NCBI GenBank assembly: GCA_004369045.1
Contig: ML213524.1
Location: forward strand, 331,667 to 395,666
DNA from: Heliocybe sulcata
Taxonomy: Eukaryota; Basidiomycota; Agaricomycetes; Gloeophyllales; Gloeophyllaceae
Length of the DNA stretch: 64,000 nucleotides
Reading direction: 5' to 3'
Shown here: positions 50,231 through 60,419 of the stretch, piece by piece
Layout of the letters: each line of letters begins with the position of its first letter
Numbering within the stretch: the stretch's first letter is position 1
Translations under genes and position numbers: made by a program
Notes under the pieces: generated by a model
The model's input: the letters and a program-made list of their open reading frames with translations, nothing else
Told to the model about the DNA's origin: nothing
Database searches by the model: none

Positions 50231-50818
50231 CTATGCAGTTATCCCCGAGCAGGCCTCCAGTGCAGGCCCTTCCGAGCCGTAAAGAGGATCCTTCTCGAAC
50301 CACTTTAGATCCTTAATCCGCCCTTCCACATCCCCCTCCCCTTCTTTTCCATAACACATGTCCCACCGCGCCGCCCCCACCGGATAGCACCCTAGCATTT
50401 GGAAGTCCCCGCTCTTGTCCTCCACCAGCCTGTGCGCCATTCCAGCCGGAAGCACGATCGCGTCACCCTTGCAGACGTCTGTCTCTACTTTCTCTGGATT
50501 CGCTTCGCCGCCGAATAGCAGTCGGGCTGAGCCTCGGAGGATGATCAGGACCTCGTGCGTGGTGGAGTGGAAGTGGGAGGTCGGGTACATGGAGTATGTC
50601 CAGTGAGGCTCGATCACGTTGGTTTTGGACAGGTGAGCGGATATGGAGGATTTGGTGGCTGAAGGCGAGAAGACGGAGTGGTAGATTAACATGGGCTTGG
50701 ATGTGGCTGAGGAATTAGGTACGAGACCATGTCTGGCGATGAAGTGCTTGGTGACTTTGAGAGAAGGAAGAGAAGTCAAGATGGAGGACGACATGGCGCT
50801 TGTATGTCGAGAGAACAC
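50231..50818 (-). CDS. Cupin-domain protein, copy 2
   Basis: A single-exon frame; the likely start is the internal MSSSILTSL at about 50794 rather than the upstream Met at 50818. Motifs match copy 1 in order: ARHGLVPNS, TYSMYPTSHFHSTTHEVLI with the two-His/Glu metal site, LLFGGEANPEKVE, GDAIVLPAGMAHR, and WDMCYGKEGEGDVEGRIKDL. All metal ligands are kept, so both copies look active. Divergence is spread along the gene, suggesting an old duplication rather than a recent one. Confidence 0.86.
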   Translation of the reverse strand: MFSRHTSAMSSSILTSLPSLKVTKHFIARHGLVPNSSATSKPMLIYHSVFSPSATKSSISAHLSKTNVIEPHWTYSMYPTSHFHSTTHEVLIILRGSARLLFGGEANPEKVETDVCKGDAIVLPAGMAHRLVEDKSGDFQMLGCYPVGAARWDMCYGKEGEGDVEGRIKDLKWFEKDPLYGSEGPALEACSGITA

Positions 50819-51097
50819 CTGAGCAGGGTGAGTGTAGTTCTGGCATGACGTCAGCTGTGGCGATACCTACATCGACGGTAATCTTCCCCGAGATAAATAT
50901 ACCGTATCTCATCGCTGAGTACCATGCATATGCCTCGGCTTCCTCCAATCCTGGTACTCCCTCTCCTCCAGCGTCGGCAGTGGGTCAGACATCTCCTGCT
51001 CGCAAGGCCAAAGTCAAAACCAGCATTCCCGGATGCTCTGGCGGGCGTTGTTCAAGCCGGCTAGAGCGCCTTCTGAAAAGATGCATTGGCTTCATTA

Positions 51098-51602
51098 TAC
51101 CAGGTTGCCGAGATCGCGGGAGTCAATGTTAATCGTGAGCGGGTGCAGAGGGAAGTCTGGCTGCATCACGAAGAGGCGGTACAGGAATTGCCGGCGGGCG
51201 TCGTGCTTGTGTAGCGGTTCCAACGTACCCTTTTGTGTGGTGAGAAGAATGAGTCAGCGGTACTTGGGCGGGAGTAGAGGGATGTTCACCATCGCGTTAT
51301 AGGGTGTTTCGATTGCGAATCGTCGTTTGTGGTTGTCTTCTTTTCAGGTAGTCGTTGGAGCATTGGCAGCGAGGGCAACGAGACAGCCTGTACATCTCTT
51401 GAAGTCTCCCCTGAGGTCGATTTTGTGCCACTATATAGCATAAAGATGAGCCTTCGGTAGTTGAACGTCCAGATCTGACTAGTGACTTACCGCAGCGTGG
51501 ACGGTTCAGAAGTGTATCGATCAGCGCGGACCCGACTGGAGTATTATTTCTTGCCGGTATTGGAGGAGCTGCGATGTTGGTGATACCGGGTACCTCGGTC
51601 AT
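51098..51602 (-). pseudogene. Decayed gene of unknown family
   Basis: On the minus strand a plausible start exon (MTEVPGITNIAAPPIPARNN, to about 51485) ends at a good GTAAGT donor. The next stretch carries a protein-like frame, including FAIETPYNAMVNIPLLPPKY and HDARRQFLYRLFVMQPDFPL, but it is interrupted by stop codons. Two of the interruptions are TGA where a TGG (Trp) would read naturally. Either this is a pseudogene or my intron placement is wrong. I do not recognise the family. It lies between the cupin pair and the Ndc1 gene. Confidence 0.45.
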
Positions 51603-52337
51603 GGCAAGACGAACGCGGGGATCTCGCGAGGCCGAATAAGATGCGCTGGTTGTTGTGTCCAGCGCGTCTTGCCTCGCGATGGGGTCGTTATAGAAGTAGA
51701 AGCACCAGGCCAGGCTTGAAGCTTGAAGAATAGTCGTTCCAAAATGAGGCCATCCTCGATGTAAGTGCCGACCGAGGAAAGAAACGCGAGATGTGCACGT
51801 TCTGGACTGGGGGTGTTCGGGTATATAATTGCAAGGACGTATACTAGACCATAGGAAAGGGCCTGCGGGGTTTCTTGCCAGAGTGAGCAGGTGAGAGTAG
51901 ACTATTAACTGATCCACGGATTAGCCACTGAACGGGATAATGAGGAAGATGTCGAGTGCAGGACATCCGGTTTTCGGGTGGAATTTAACTCCAAGACGAA
52001 GCCATGGCGAACCGACATCCATGACCCACCCTCTTTGTACTTTGTTGGAACACGGGTTGCGGTTCTTGTTCTTGAAGCATTTGAAGGAGAGATAGCCCTT
52101 TTGCATGTCTGTATATATATAAGCTGTACCTTGGGCAAAGACCAGAAATTCTTCAAACTCCGCCTGCCAGTGTGGCTGGAGTCGCACGAGTCACGTGGCA
52201 CCTGCGCGCGTCGACGCGACGTCGAACACATCTGCCTTTGCCACCGACGGCGTCCTACCCGCTGCATTCACCACCCCCGCAGACGACTAAAGCACTTGCC
52301 ACCATTTCTTTGCTTTGACCACTGAAGACTGGCGACC

Positions 52338-54748
52338 ATGAACGCCTCCACCAGCCGCACCCCGATCCGTGCAAAACCATCGACTCTGGTCTCCCGTGCA
52401 GCCTCGAGCATCCCACCGGCGTCACAAACGTTCGAACCCGCGTTAAAATCCGTCCTGAGCCAGCGATTGCGGAACGTGTTCATATACTCGGCTGCGTGCT
52501 GCTGGGCGCCTGCGTTTTTCTGGAATACGTGGAGCAGAGGGGGGTTCAGTCTGTGGAGTCTGCTTTCTCTATCGACGATCGCTTTGTCGGTGGCGTACTG
52601 GGTGCTTGCTGCGGTACCTGCCACGCTTCTCAAGAAGGTGTACCTTTCCGCGACGCCGGCTGCTTCGGTGTCTCCTGCGAAGACGTTCAAAGCGGCGCTG
52701 GCCAGGCGGAGCACGTATGTCGCTCTCATATCCTATCTCGCATCCTCGATTACTCTTGCTGTCTTGAACATCATCCTCGCGTACGTTTATGATGGGGGCG
52801 CAGACCCCAGAGAAGGGCCACGCTTATTGCCGTTTGTGAAGTCTCGGTGAGTTGTTGCTCTAGCTCCGCCCGCACGTATATTCATTGGGAGATGCAAAGG
52901 AAGCATCCATACTATCTGAATGGCCGGTTTATCTTCGTAATGCTCTCTCAACTTGCTTGCGCGAGTGCGTACATGCTACGCCACATCATGCGCGATCGTT
53001 TCGTCATACGGTGGCCCGCTGTCCGCCAATACGTGAGTTCTCGGCTATTCCAAAACGTACGCTGCTTGACTTTTCGGTTCTATGGTATAGTTGAGCGCGG
53101 ATGAGGAACTGCCAGTGTCACGTTTCGATCCGACCAGGCTGGCGCTCAGCGTGACAGCCCTGACTGTCTTTTCCGTCGCGACATCTGCTGCTGTGTTTGG
53201 CCTAACTCGGATCCTCGTCCTGCCCATTATTTTACGCATACCGGTTTTGCGGCTTGCGTTCAAACCCTTCGCGATGCATTTCCTGCGCGGCCCGTGGACC
53301 TTCTCTTTGCCTATGAGGCATCTCGGACTTGTGTTGAGGTGTTTTGCGTTGGGGGTGTCTACCATTGCCACCTGGGAAGTGGCAGAGAGCCTTTTCGAAG
53401 CATGTATCTCTGAGGCGAGTTCATTTCGATACATTACAGTTGCGCGTGTTTCTGAACTTGAACTTGTGACTTGTAGCCGATATCAGTCGCACCGGCGTCG
53501 GCGGATCCGATTGAGACGTTGATTTCGGGGACCGGTTCGTCCTCGACGTATTTTCAGTACTTTGCGTATATGGAGCTGCGCGATTTGGTGTGGGAGGACT
53601 CTCAGGCGGCGAGCGCGCGAAGGGCAGCACTTTTCGCTGATCAAAAGCATAATCCGAGTTTGTGGGCGACGCTGTGCCGGACTTCTCTAGTTCAGCTCGG
53701 GAAGGATTATCAGCATTTTCTCCGGCGAGGTGCGCCGGCTCCAGGTCGGTTCCGTTCATGAGCACATCCATCTGCGAATGTTAATCGGTTCCTACTTAGA
53801 TGCACCTGCCCCGGCCCCAGCACCCGTACCACCCAAAAAGCCGGATACGACGCCGGCGACACCGCTCATTCGGCAGCCGATATTCAAGGCAGCACCTATA
53901 CCTCCCGTGCGCTCGGTCATCGAGTCCTTGGCGTCTGATGGCATGATTACGCAGGCCGTCGCGAGCACTGCTGAGATTGGTGTTGCGCACGTGCCTGAGC
54001 TTTTTCGCTCTGTTGCGGCGGTGGCGCCTGCCTCTGTAAAGGAGAGTACGGATGTTGTGGTGGCGGAGGTGAAGGAGGTTGGCGGGTGGATTGAGAATTA
54101 TAATCCTGTGCAGGTGGTGAAGAGAGTGGAGGCGGAGGTGGAGGGTGCGGTGAGGGAGCATTGTCCGCCGCAGGTGACTGCTGTTATGGAGACTGTCAAG
54201 GAGTGGTGGGAGAAGGATCGGTTGGGTAAGGCTGCGGAGGAGTGTTTGCCGAACCGAGAGCTGGATGTGTTGATTATTCAAGGTGAGCTGCAGAGAGATG
54301 TCGTCGCCTACTTCGACTCATTCTTCGCAGTGCTAGCGCATTTGACGTGTGTGTCGCTGGAAGAAGACCGCTATGGCGTGGTGCAGCGCGATATCCCTCG
54401 GATACTCGAGGCGTTCATGGCGTTTTACGCTGCTGTGGAAGAGTACCAGAGCGAGCTGTCTGCGAAGTGTGAGGCTCCGAACGAGGAGGAGGGGGAGAAG
54501 CTGACGCCGGAGGAGCGGGAGATTAGGGCGGAGGTCGTGCTGGCGAAGGATGCGGTGCGGCCGATTAATGATGGTGAGTGCTACTGGGTGCGCAGAGGTG
54601 GTTGGTTCTGAGTGTTTGTCTTAGCGTTTAAAGAGGGTCTTGCGAGGATTGTGAGGACGTTTGGGGATAAGCTGCAGGCGTTTAGGTTTCCCCCGAGAAT
54701 TGCGCGTTTGTTGCAGGGGTTTGTAGATTATAATGCGAGGTCGCTGTG
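52338..54748 (+). CDS. Nuclear-pore membrane protein Ndc1
   Basis: Anchors the nuclear pore complex, and in fungi also the spindle pole body, in the nuclear envelope. The N-terminal half has several hydrophobic helices (LRNVFIYSAACCWAPAFFW, SLLSLSTIALSVAYWVLAAV, ALISYLASSITLAVLNIILA, IFVMLSQLACASAYML and two more after residue about 215). The family-typical FKPFAMHFLRGPWTF and YFQYFAYMELRDLVWED, FADQKHNPSLWATLCR segments follow. The C-terminal half is a Pro/Ala-rich linker (DAPAPAPAPVPPKKPDTTP) and a helical domain ending FPPRIARLLQGFVDYNARSL. Five or six short introns keep one frame to the TGA at 54746-54748. The protein is about 670 aa, normal for fungal Ndc1. Confidence 0.9.
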
Positions 54749-54867
54749 ATAAAGGGTGATGTCTTGGAGTCAAATCACGACCGACGGCGGGATGCTCGAT
54801 TGGCTGGCAGTCTTCGCCTGTCATGATGGTGTAAACTACTGACACAGGTGCGTTTGCATTACTTCTT

Positions 54868-55258
54868 TCAATACATGCTCGCCTGGACTGCTTTCAGGGA
54901 GTAAGTTTGCATAATCAGCCCGACCTTCCATTCAGTGTCCGAGGTTGGACGGCCAATAAGGACCATGTTCTCACCTTCGTGATGAAGTGTTACAAAGTCC
55001 TCGAGGGTACCGGAATGACGCTGTGGCGCTTCATATTGCCTGTGCAGACTCATAACAAGCGGCTCAACTGCCACTGTCAAGGTCGGTGAATGGTACTGTC
55101 TGCCTTATGAACCTAATTGACCAGCGGAGCTGCCAGTAAGTTCCTTTCTTCGGATCTTTGGTTGCCTTCAAGTAACCGTATCTGACCAATGCGTCATGGT
55201 AAGTACGGTCAGATGTTCTTTGGAAGGACTGATGCCTTTCCTGCATAGTGAGCACCAT
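54868..55258 (-). CDS. Possible small gene or fragment, unknown
   Basis: Two minus-strand frames, TYHDALVRYGYLKATKDPKK (55258 side) and FVTLHHEGENMVLIGRPTSD with EWKVGLIMQTYSLKAVQASM (54868 side), look protein-like. They could be joined by a short intron near 55073-55125. No family was recognised and the 5' end is not convincing. It could equally be a relic. It sits in the roughly 680-bp gap between Ndc1 and the amidohydrolase. Confidence 0.35.
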
Positions 55259-55429
55259 ATACGTCTTCGGTGGCTTGACCGAACAATTATACAGTCTATG
55301 CTTTTGGTCCCCGTCGGAGATATACCAATCCCGTCTCTCCTCTTGATGCTCTATTTGTCTAGACGGATCAGGTCTAGCATGTTATAAGAGCGGCAGCACT
55401 GGTTCGAAGAGCCGTCACGATCGTCTGAG

Positions 55430-57314
55430 ATGCCGCCCAAGACTTGCTCGACTATCCTTCTGCGCAACGGCCTGCTGGCTACGTACTCTAAAGGAGACGA
55501 CCCTCTCTCCGTCCCTGCCACCCGTCGAGTCGACGTCCTCATAGAGGATGACCGTATCGTCGATGTTGCAGAGCCAAATTCTCTCAAGCTTCCTCAGTAT
55601 TACTTTGTGATTGATTGCAGCAACAAGTGGATCGCGCCTGGGTTCGTTGATACACATAGGTATGTCGTGGTGACTACTGGGGGCAACTCCGCTGTTGTCG
55701 CTGATACGCTTTCGATGGTCAGGCATGTCTGGATGAGTGTAGTCAACGACCAAGAAGATTGGACTCTGTCTGAATAGTAAGCACTTGTTGGCATCTCCCT
55801 TGTCGACAGGTTGCTACAATGCTAGCAGTCTCTGCAAGCTTAGCTGGACTACAGCGGCCTTGGTGACAGCCGAGGACGTATACTTGGGCCAACTGGCGGG
55901 GTGTTTGCAAGGTAAATTCCACTTGCTTGTCTCTATGTCGGATCTGATTCCAGGTCGTTCGGAACTGCAGCTATCCACGGTGGCACTACAACAGTTGTCG
56001 ACCACTTCCACTGTGCCAATTCGGTCGACCACATCGAGCAAGCCATCAGAGCCACAGATGAATCCGGATTGCGATCCATGTTTTGTATCGCTCGGCAGGC
56101 GAGTCTTATTCATATCCTGAACCCGATACGGAGCAACTAAATCTCGGCCGTAGTCGCTTCCGACCAGTATCGACCCTCTTGAATTCGATGACGACGAAGA
56201 AGTGTCCAAGATGCAAATGGATACGATTGTCAGGTTGTCCAGTAGGGACAAAGGCCGCCTGACCGCTGATGGCCGAGTTACCCTTGGCATGGCGTACGAC
56301 GTGCAAGGCATCAATTCAGCAGAGGACACACGAATCGTGTCTCTGGTCCGCTCTCTCGGAGTAAGGCCCATTACTGCGCACTACGTGGGTGGGCCGCAAG
56401 CGCCTGCCTACTCGAAGAAGGTCCGTGCGTGGTCGGAGGCAGGCTTGCTCAAAGACGACGTCATATTCTCGCATGGGAGCGGATTGATGCATAAAAGGTG
56501 CGACCCGGATGAGTGGAAGCTGTTGAAGGACGCTGGCGCGAGCATTGCGTCCACTCCGGTTAGTCTGACGTGATCGTGATTCGCGAGGCTTCGACAATTG
56601 CCTTGCAGGAAGATGAGCTCGGGATGGGGCATGGCAACCCCGTCGCCTATGAAGCTGTGCGACGAGGAGTCAAGGCTGGCCTTGGGATCGTGAGCACCCT
56701 TTCTTCACCTGGTGCCGTTGCAGCATCTGAACTGACAATCTATCATCAGGATTCAGCCTCAATCACCAGCGCGGAAATGTTTCCAGCGATGCGCTTCGCA
56801 TTGCAATGGGAGCGAGGTATCTTGTACTTTTACATTGCGATGACGTCGTACTTAAGCCTACGCAGGCCGTATGCACGAAGCACTTGCCAAGGACGACCAA
56901 GCGGCCAGATACAACTCGCTCACTGCCGCATCAGCCTTTCGTCTTGCGACACTGGGTGGTGCCGAGGTCGCCGGTCGCTCCTCTGACATCGGCTCGATCG
57001 AAGCGGGGAAGCTGGCAGATATCGTGCTTTACAATGCCGAGTCGATCAACTTAGCCCATTGTCACGACCCGTTCAAAGGGATCGTCTTCCATGCGACCGC
57101 TGCCGACGTTGAATGGGTCATCATAAATGGAGAGATAGTGAAAAGGGAAGGCAACCTGGTTAGGAAGAACTGGGAGGAAGTCGCGGACGCTCTGCGACGA
57201 AGCATTCGAGCGGTGCAGGAGAGAGTGGCTCAGTATGATTTGGATGAAAGGTACGCTGCAGCGATGAAGTTTAAAAGGGATCGTGCGGAGGATGGCGTCG
57301 AAGCATCTGACTGA
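55430..57314 (+). CDS. Metal-dependent amidohydrolase (deaminase-like)
   Basis: Belongs to the TRZ/ATZ, cytosine-deaminase-like amidohydrolases that hydrolyse C-N or C-halogen bonds on purine, pyrimidine or triazine rings. The N-terminal beta strand TILLRNGLLATYSKGD is followed by WIAPGFVDTHRHVWMSV with the HxH metal pair (H-R-H), the AIHGGTTTVVDHFHCANSVD segment, a later His in VIFSHGSGLMHKR, the metal-binding Asp of LGIDSASITSAEMF, and the C-terminal SIEAGKLADIVLYN strand. All metal ligands look present. About seven introns occur; one, at 56099-56153, has a GC donor. The nearest well-known shape is 5-methylthioadenosine/S-adenosylhomocysteine or guanine-type deaminases, but the substrate cannot be set from sequence. 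Length about 470 aa. Confidence 0.82.
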
Positions 57315-57902
57315 TGGGGACAAGTCTGGTGCAACGTCAACTTGATATTCTCGACTGCTCCGTAAATGTCCTTCCTATGAAGAGGCGCTTTGCTCCAGTT
57401 GAAGAGCAGCAGAAACCTAAATGATTATCTCTGATATCCCTCAGACTTTAATAAGTACTAGCTTCCGACCTCATGGGGCCGCTTGACGTACCATGAGTAG
57501 TGTGCAAGACAAACCTGGGAGGAAGCCTGGTATATCAGTTAAAACGGCCTGTCGAGGCCTCAGCAGGATGATGACCGATGCGGCACTGCAGGGCGCATCA
57601 GACTCTATCAGAAGTGACTGGGTTATAGGACTCACATACGTGATCTGGTGCAACAGATACGTCATTGCACGTAGAGCGCAGAATAAATGTAGTAAGAGTT
57701 GCCCGTCAGCTTACTAGGTGAGAGCGCTCAAGTACTATAATAATATACGACGCGCGGAGCCTGTCCGCGACGACTTACTATGCGTATAAGGAGCCTTCCG
57801 TTGGATCTAGTCAGGCATTGCAGACTAGTTATAGTCAAATAATTCGCCACAGAAGTCGAAACGTCGGAGTTCCTCCCTGCAGCGCGGCGATGGCGTTGTC
57901 TC
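57315..57902. other. Spacer left of the MITE
   Basis: About 590 bp with no supported gene. The right end carries the left target-site copy of the hAT-type insertion. Confidence 0.45.
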
Positions 57903-57910
57903 GTGTGGGG

Positions 57911-58250
57911 TAGTGTTGCCGTCGAGGCGAGTGGGCCTCGAGGTAAACTCTACCTCGATGACCGAGTTCGTAAACTCGTTGCTGCTCGGTGTATCGAGCC
58001 GAAGCGAGTTAATTACCATTCGAGTCCCTCATTTTTACCCAGATGATCTGATAGGTCGTCGCTCACTTGGCGTTTCAGCATTATCATCTATATTGATCTC
58101 CAGGCGGATTTCCTCTATACCTGATTGGCTGTTTTGTGAGGCCCGATATTGACGGGGGCACGCGAGTTCCCTCGAGGACTCGCCTCGATGTAACAAGTGT
58201 TGTCCGAGTTACCAACTCGGTTCGATTTGATTCGACTCCTGGCAACACTA
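57911..58250. mobile_element. hAT-type MITE, 340 bp
   Basis: Both ends carry the terminal inverted repeat TAGTGTTGCC (left 57911-57920; right 58241-58250 as GGCAACACTA). The element is flanked by a perfect 8-bp direct repeat GTGTGGGG (57903-57910 and 58251-58258). An 8-bp duplication and a (C/T)AGTGTTGCC end are diagnostic of the hAT superfamily. There is no coding capacity. Subterminal CGAGTT/AACTCG words and CGAGGCGAGT recur in both arms, as expected for transposase-binding sites. The intact ends and target duplication point to a fairly recent insertion moved by an unlinked transposase. Confidence 0.93.
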
Positions 58251-58333
58251 GTGTGGGGCTGGTCGGACCTGTGATTGGCTTTGAATCCACCCTATAAAAT
58301 GCATAATCCATAGAAGTGAACGACATCAGAACA

Positions 58334-59067
58334 ATGCCACTGTTGGACCCACTCTCGACCGTCGTGACCGCACTCAAACGCGAGTCAATTATTCCTGATG
58401 TCCTGCCTGAGGAATTCTACCCATCGATGTTGTTCTCGGTCGTCTGGCCAAACGGAAAGGAAGCCGTCTTAGGGAACGAGTTAACCAGAGAGGACGCCCT
58501 GGATGAACCATCGATAAACTTCGCTCCGATGAACGTTCCTGCTGAGCAAGCAGATAGCGCAGGCGGAGAAGAGTTGGCATACACTGTAGTAATGCTCGAT
58601 CCCGACGCACCCGGCAGAGCTGATCCCAAGTTCAAATGCTTCAGACATTGGGTGGTGGGTCATGCAGAGTCTAATCTGGCGAAGCTCAATTGCGGGATGC
58701 ATTGCACAGATAACAGGTCTGAGGTCACCACCGGTAGCGAGCCTTCAGTCTGTTGATTTGCTGGCTCTCAAGTCCAAATCAGCCACTACGCCCTACAGGC
58801 CTCCCGGTCCTCCACCAGGCACTGGGGAACACCGTTATGGTGAGCAACTGGGAAAATATCGAGATAAATATGTGAGCTCACCTACACCTGATAGTATTTC
58901 TATTATTCCAAGAACCCCCTTCGGCACCTCTAGCGATACCTGAAGGTGCCGTTGAATATGGCGCAGCTTTGGAGGAAAGGCGGAGCTGGAATGCCCTGGA
59001 TTTCGCGAAGAAGTATGGTCTGAAATTAGTCGGGGCGAACTTCTTTATCTGTAGGTCTACCGAGTAA
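58334..59067 (+). CDS. Phosphatidylethanolamine-binding (PEBP) family protein
   Basis: Three exons give a protein of about 200 aa with the two hallmark motifs: AYTVVMLDPDAPGR then KCFRHWV (the ligand-binding Asp/His pocket), and PPPGTGEHRYVFLLFQEP. The N-terminal IPDVLPEEFYPSMLFSVVWP and the C-terminal NALDFAKKYGLKLVGANFFI complete the fold. There is no signal peptide, so it is probably cytosolic, as in yeast Tfs1-like carboxypeptidase-Y inhibitors. Introns lie at about 58652-58710 and 58849-58902. The start ATG is only 76 bp right of the MITE target duplication, so the promoter must lie largely inside or beyond the insertion. Confidence 0.92.
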
Positions 59068-60419
59068 AGAGTTGGAAGATTCAACGCTCAGGATACGAAC
59101 GTCAATGACGTCCTACACTTGATAGTGACGGCCCTTCAGAATTCCCCTTTTTTCTGCAGGATACAATGCTGATGGAAAGGCCTACTCAGAGAGGTAGCTA
59201 CGAACTTCGACGATAGTTTCTTCGACTAATCCTAGGCCGATTTAATCAATTCCATACCCGATCGCAAGTACTGGAAGGAAAGGACCCCTTTGTTGCGAAC
59301 ATGCCGATCGGAATTCAGCACGCAATCAGAAATACTCCACCGCGACGTTATACTACTCATTCAGCGCACGAGAGTCGTTAATATACGATTGTCATTCAAG
59401 ATTCCAAGAAATAATACTGAGTCCGCACACTACAATAAATCCGGTCAACCACCACTTCCTCCAAGAGTCCCCACATCGGCAAACTGCTCAGCCCATAGGA
59501 CGCGGGGGCTTCCCGAGATTGACCCTTGACACCAGAGCGTTCCTATGCTCCGAACAGCTCTGCCTCAAGCTCGACGACCAACGCATCCGAGGAGTGCTAG
59601 CGCATGCTCTAGGGCGGCAAGGCAGTGCCAGCCCGAGCAGCCGACGCGGAGCCCTGGCCATGCCGACAACGAGGTACGCCATTTGAAGCAGACTGGAAGC
59701 TCTCGGGGACGTCTCCCCTCGAGCACCCGCAGTCATCAGCTCCTCGGGTCCATAGACAGCCTATGGCGGGGTGCCGCGACGCAGGCTAGGGAGGTGGGGG
59801 TGATCAAGTCCCCACCTCGACACGCGAAGGTTGATCAGACCCTCGTCGTGTCCCTGCTAGCGTCACCCTGGCTGCCCGTGGATGGATTACTGGGCATGGA
59901 AGGAGGCGAGCTCGCATGAGTGATGAGGACGAGTGGCTTCATATGCGACTCTCGAGGGATGCAGTGGGGTGGGTGCTGTTCCTTGCTTCAACGTCGTGGA
60001 GAGGCGGTCGTTGCATAGATGTCAAGGATAGGGGAGACTGGGAATGAGACTGGGAAGGTAAGGTGGGAGCATCGCGGATGAGTAGACCGCGCATAGGCGG
60101 CTAGACGACCGTCGAAATGAGCATAGGCAGTGACTCCACCGCTACCTCCAAGAATTCCAAGAAATAAGAAGTGCAACGCACGCTGAAGAGGAATGTGCGT
60201 CGACTCGGAAGGAAATAGTCAAGGTGAAGGTGAAGAGTGATTCCAAAGGAAAGCTGCGACGCGCGATGAAGCTGAAGGGGAATACGCGCCGAGCACCCAG
60301 AAATACCGAAACTTGAGACACTTGATATGAGATTTTGTTCTTTTGTTCTTTTTGGGGGTTTTGTTGCTTTTCTGATATTTTTGTGTTTTGTGTTTTCTTC
60401 TATCGTTCTTCGCGAAACG
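59068..60419. other. 1.35-kb gene-poor spacer with a GC-rich block
   Basis: Between the PEBP gene (+) and the one-helix protein (-), whose 3' flank it contains. The block 59490-59930 is richer in G and C than its surroundings and has open frames on the plus strand, but no recognisable protein. The word ATTCCAAGAAATAA occurs at 59400 and again at 60154. No transposon structure was found. Confidence 0.4.

Noticed and set aside
53796-54281. 161-codon minus-strand frame within the Ndc1 gene
   Set aside because: It is antisense to the Pro/Ala/Val-rich linker of Ndc1 and shows only the His/Leu/Arg-rich composition expected from that.
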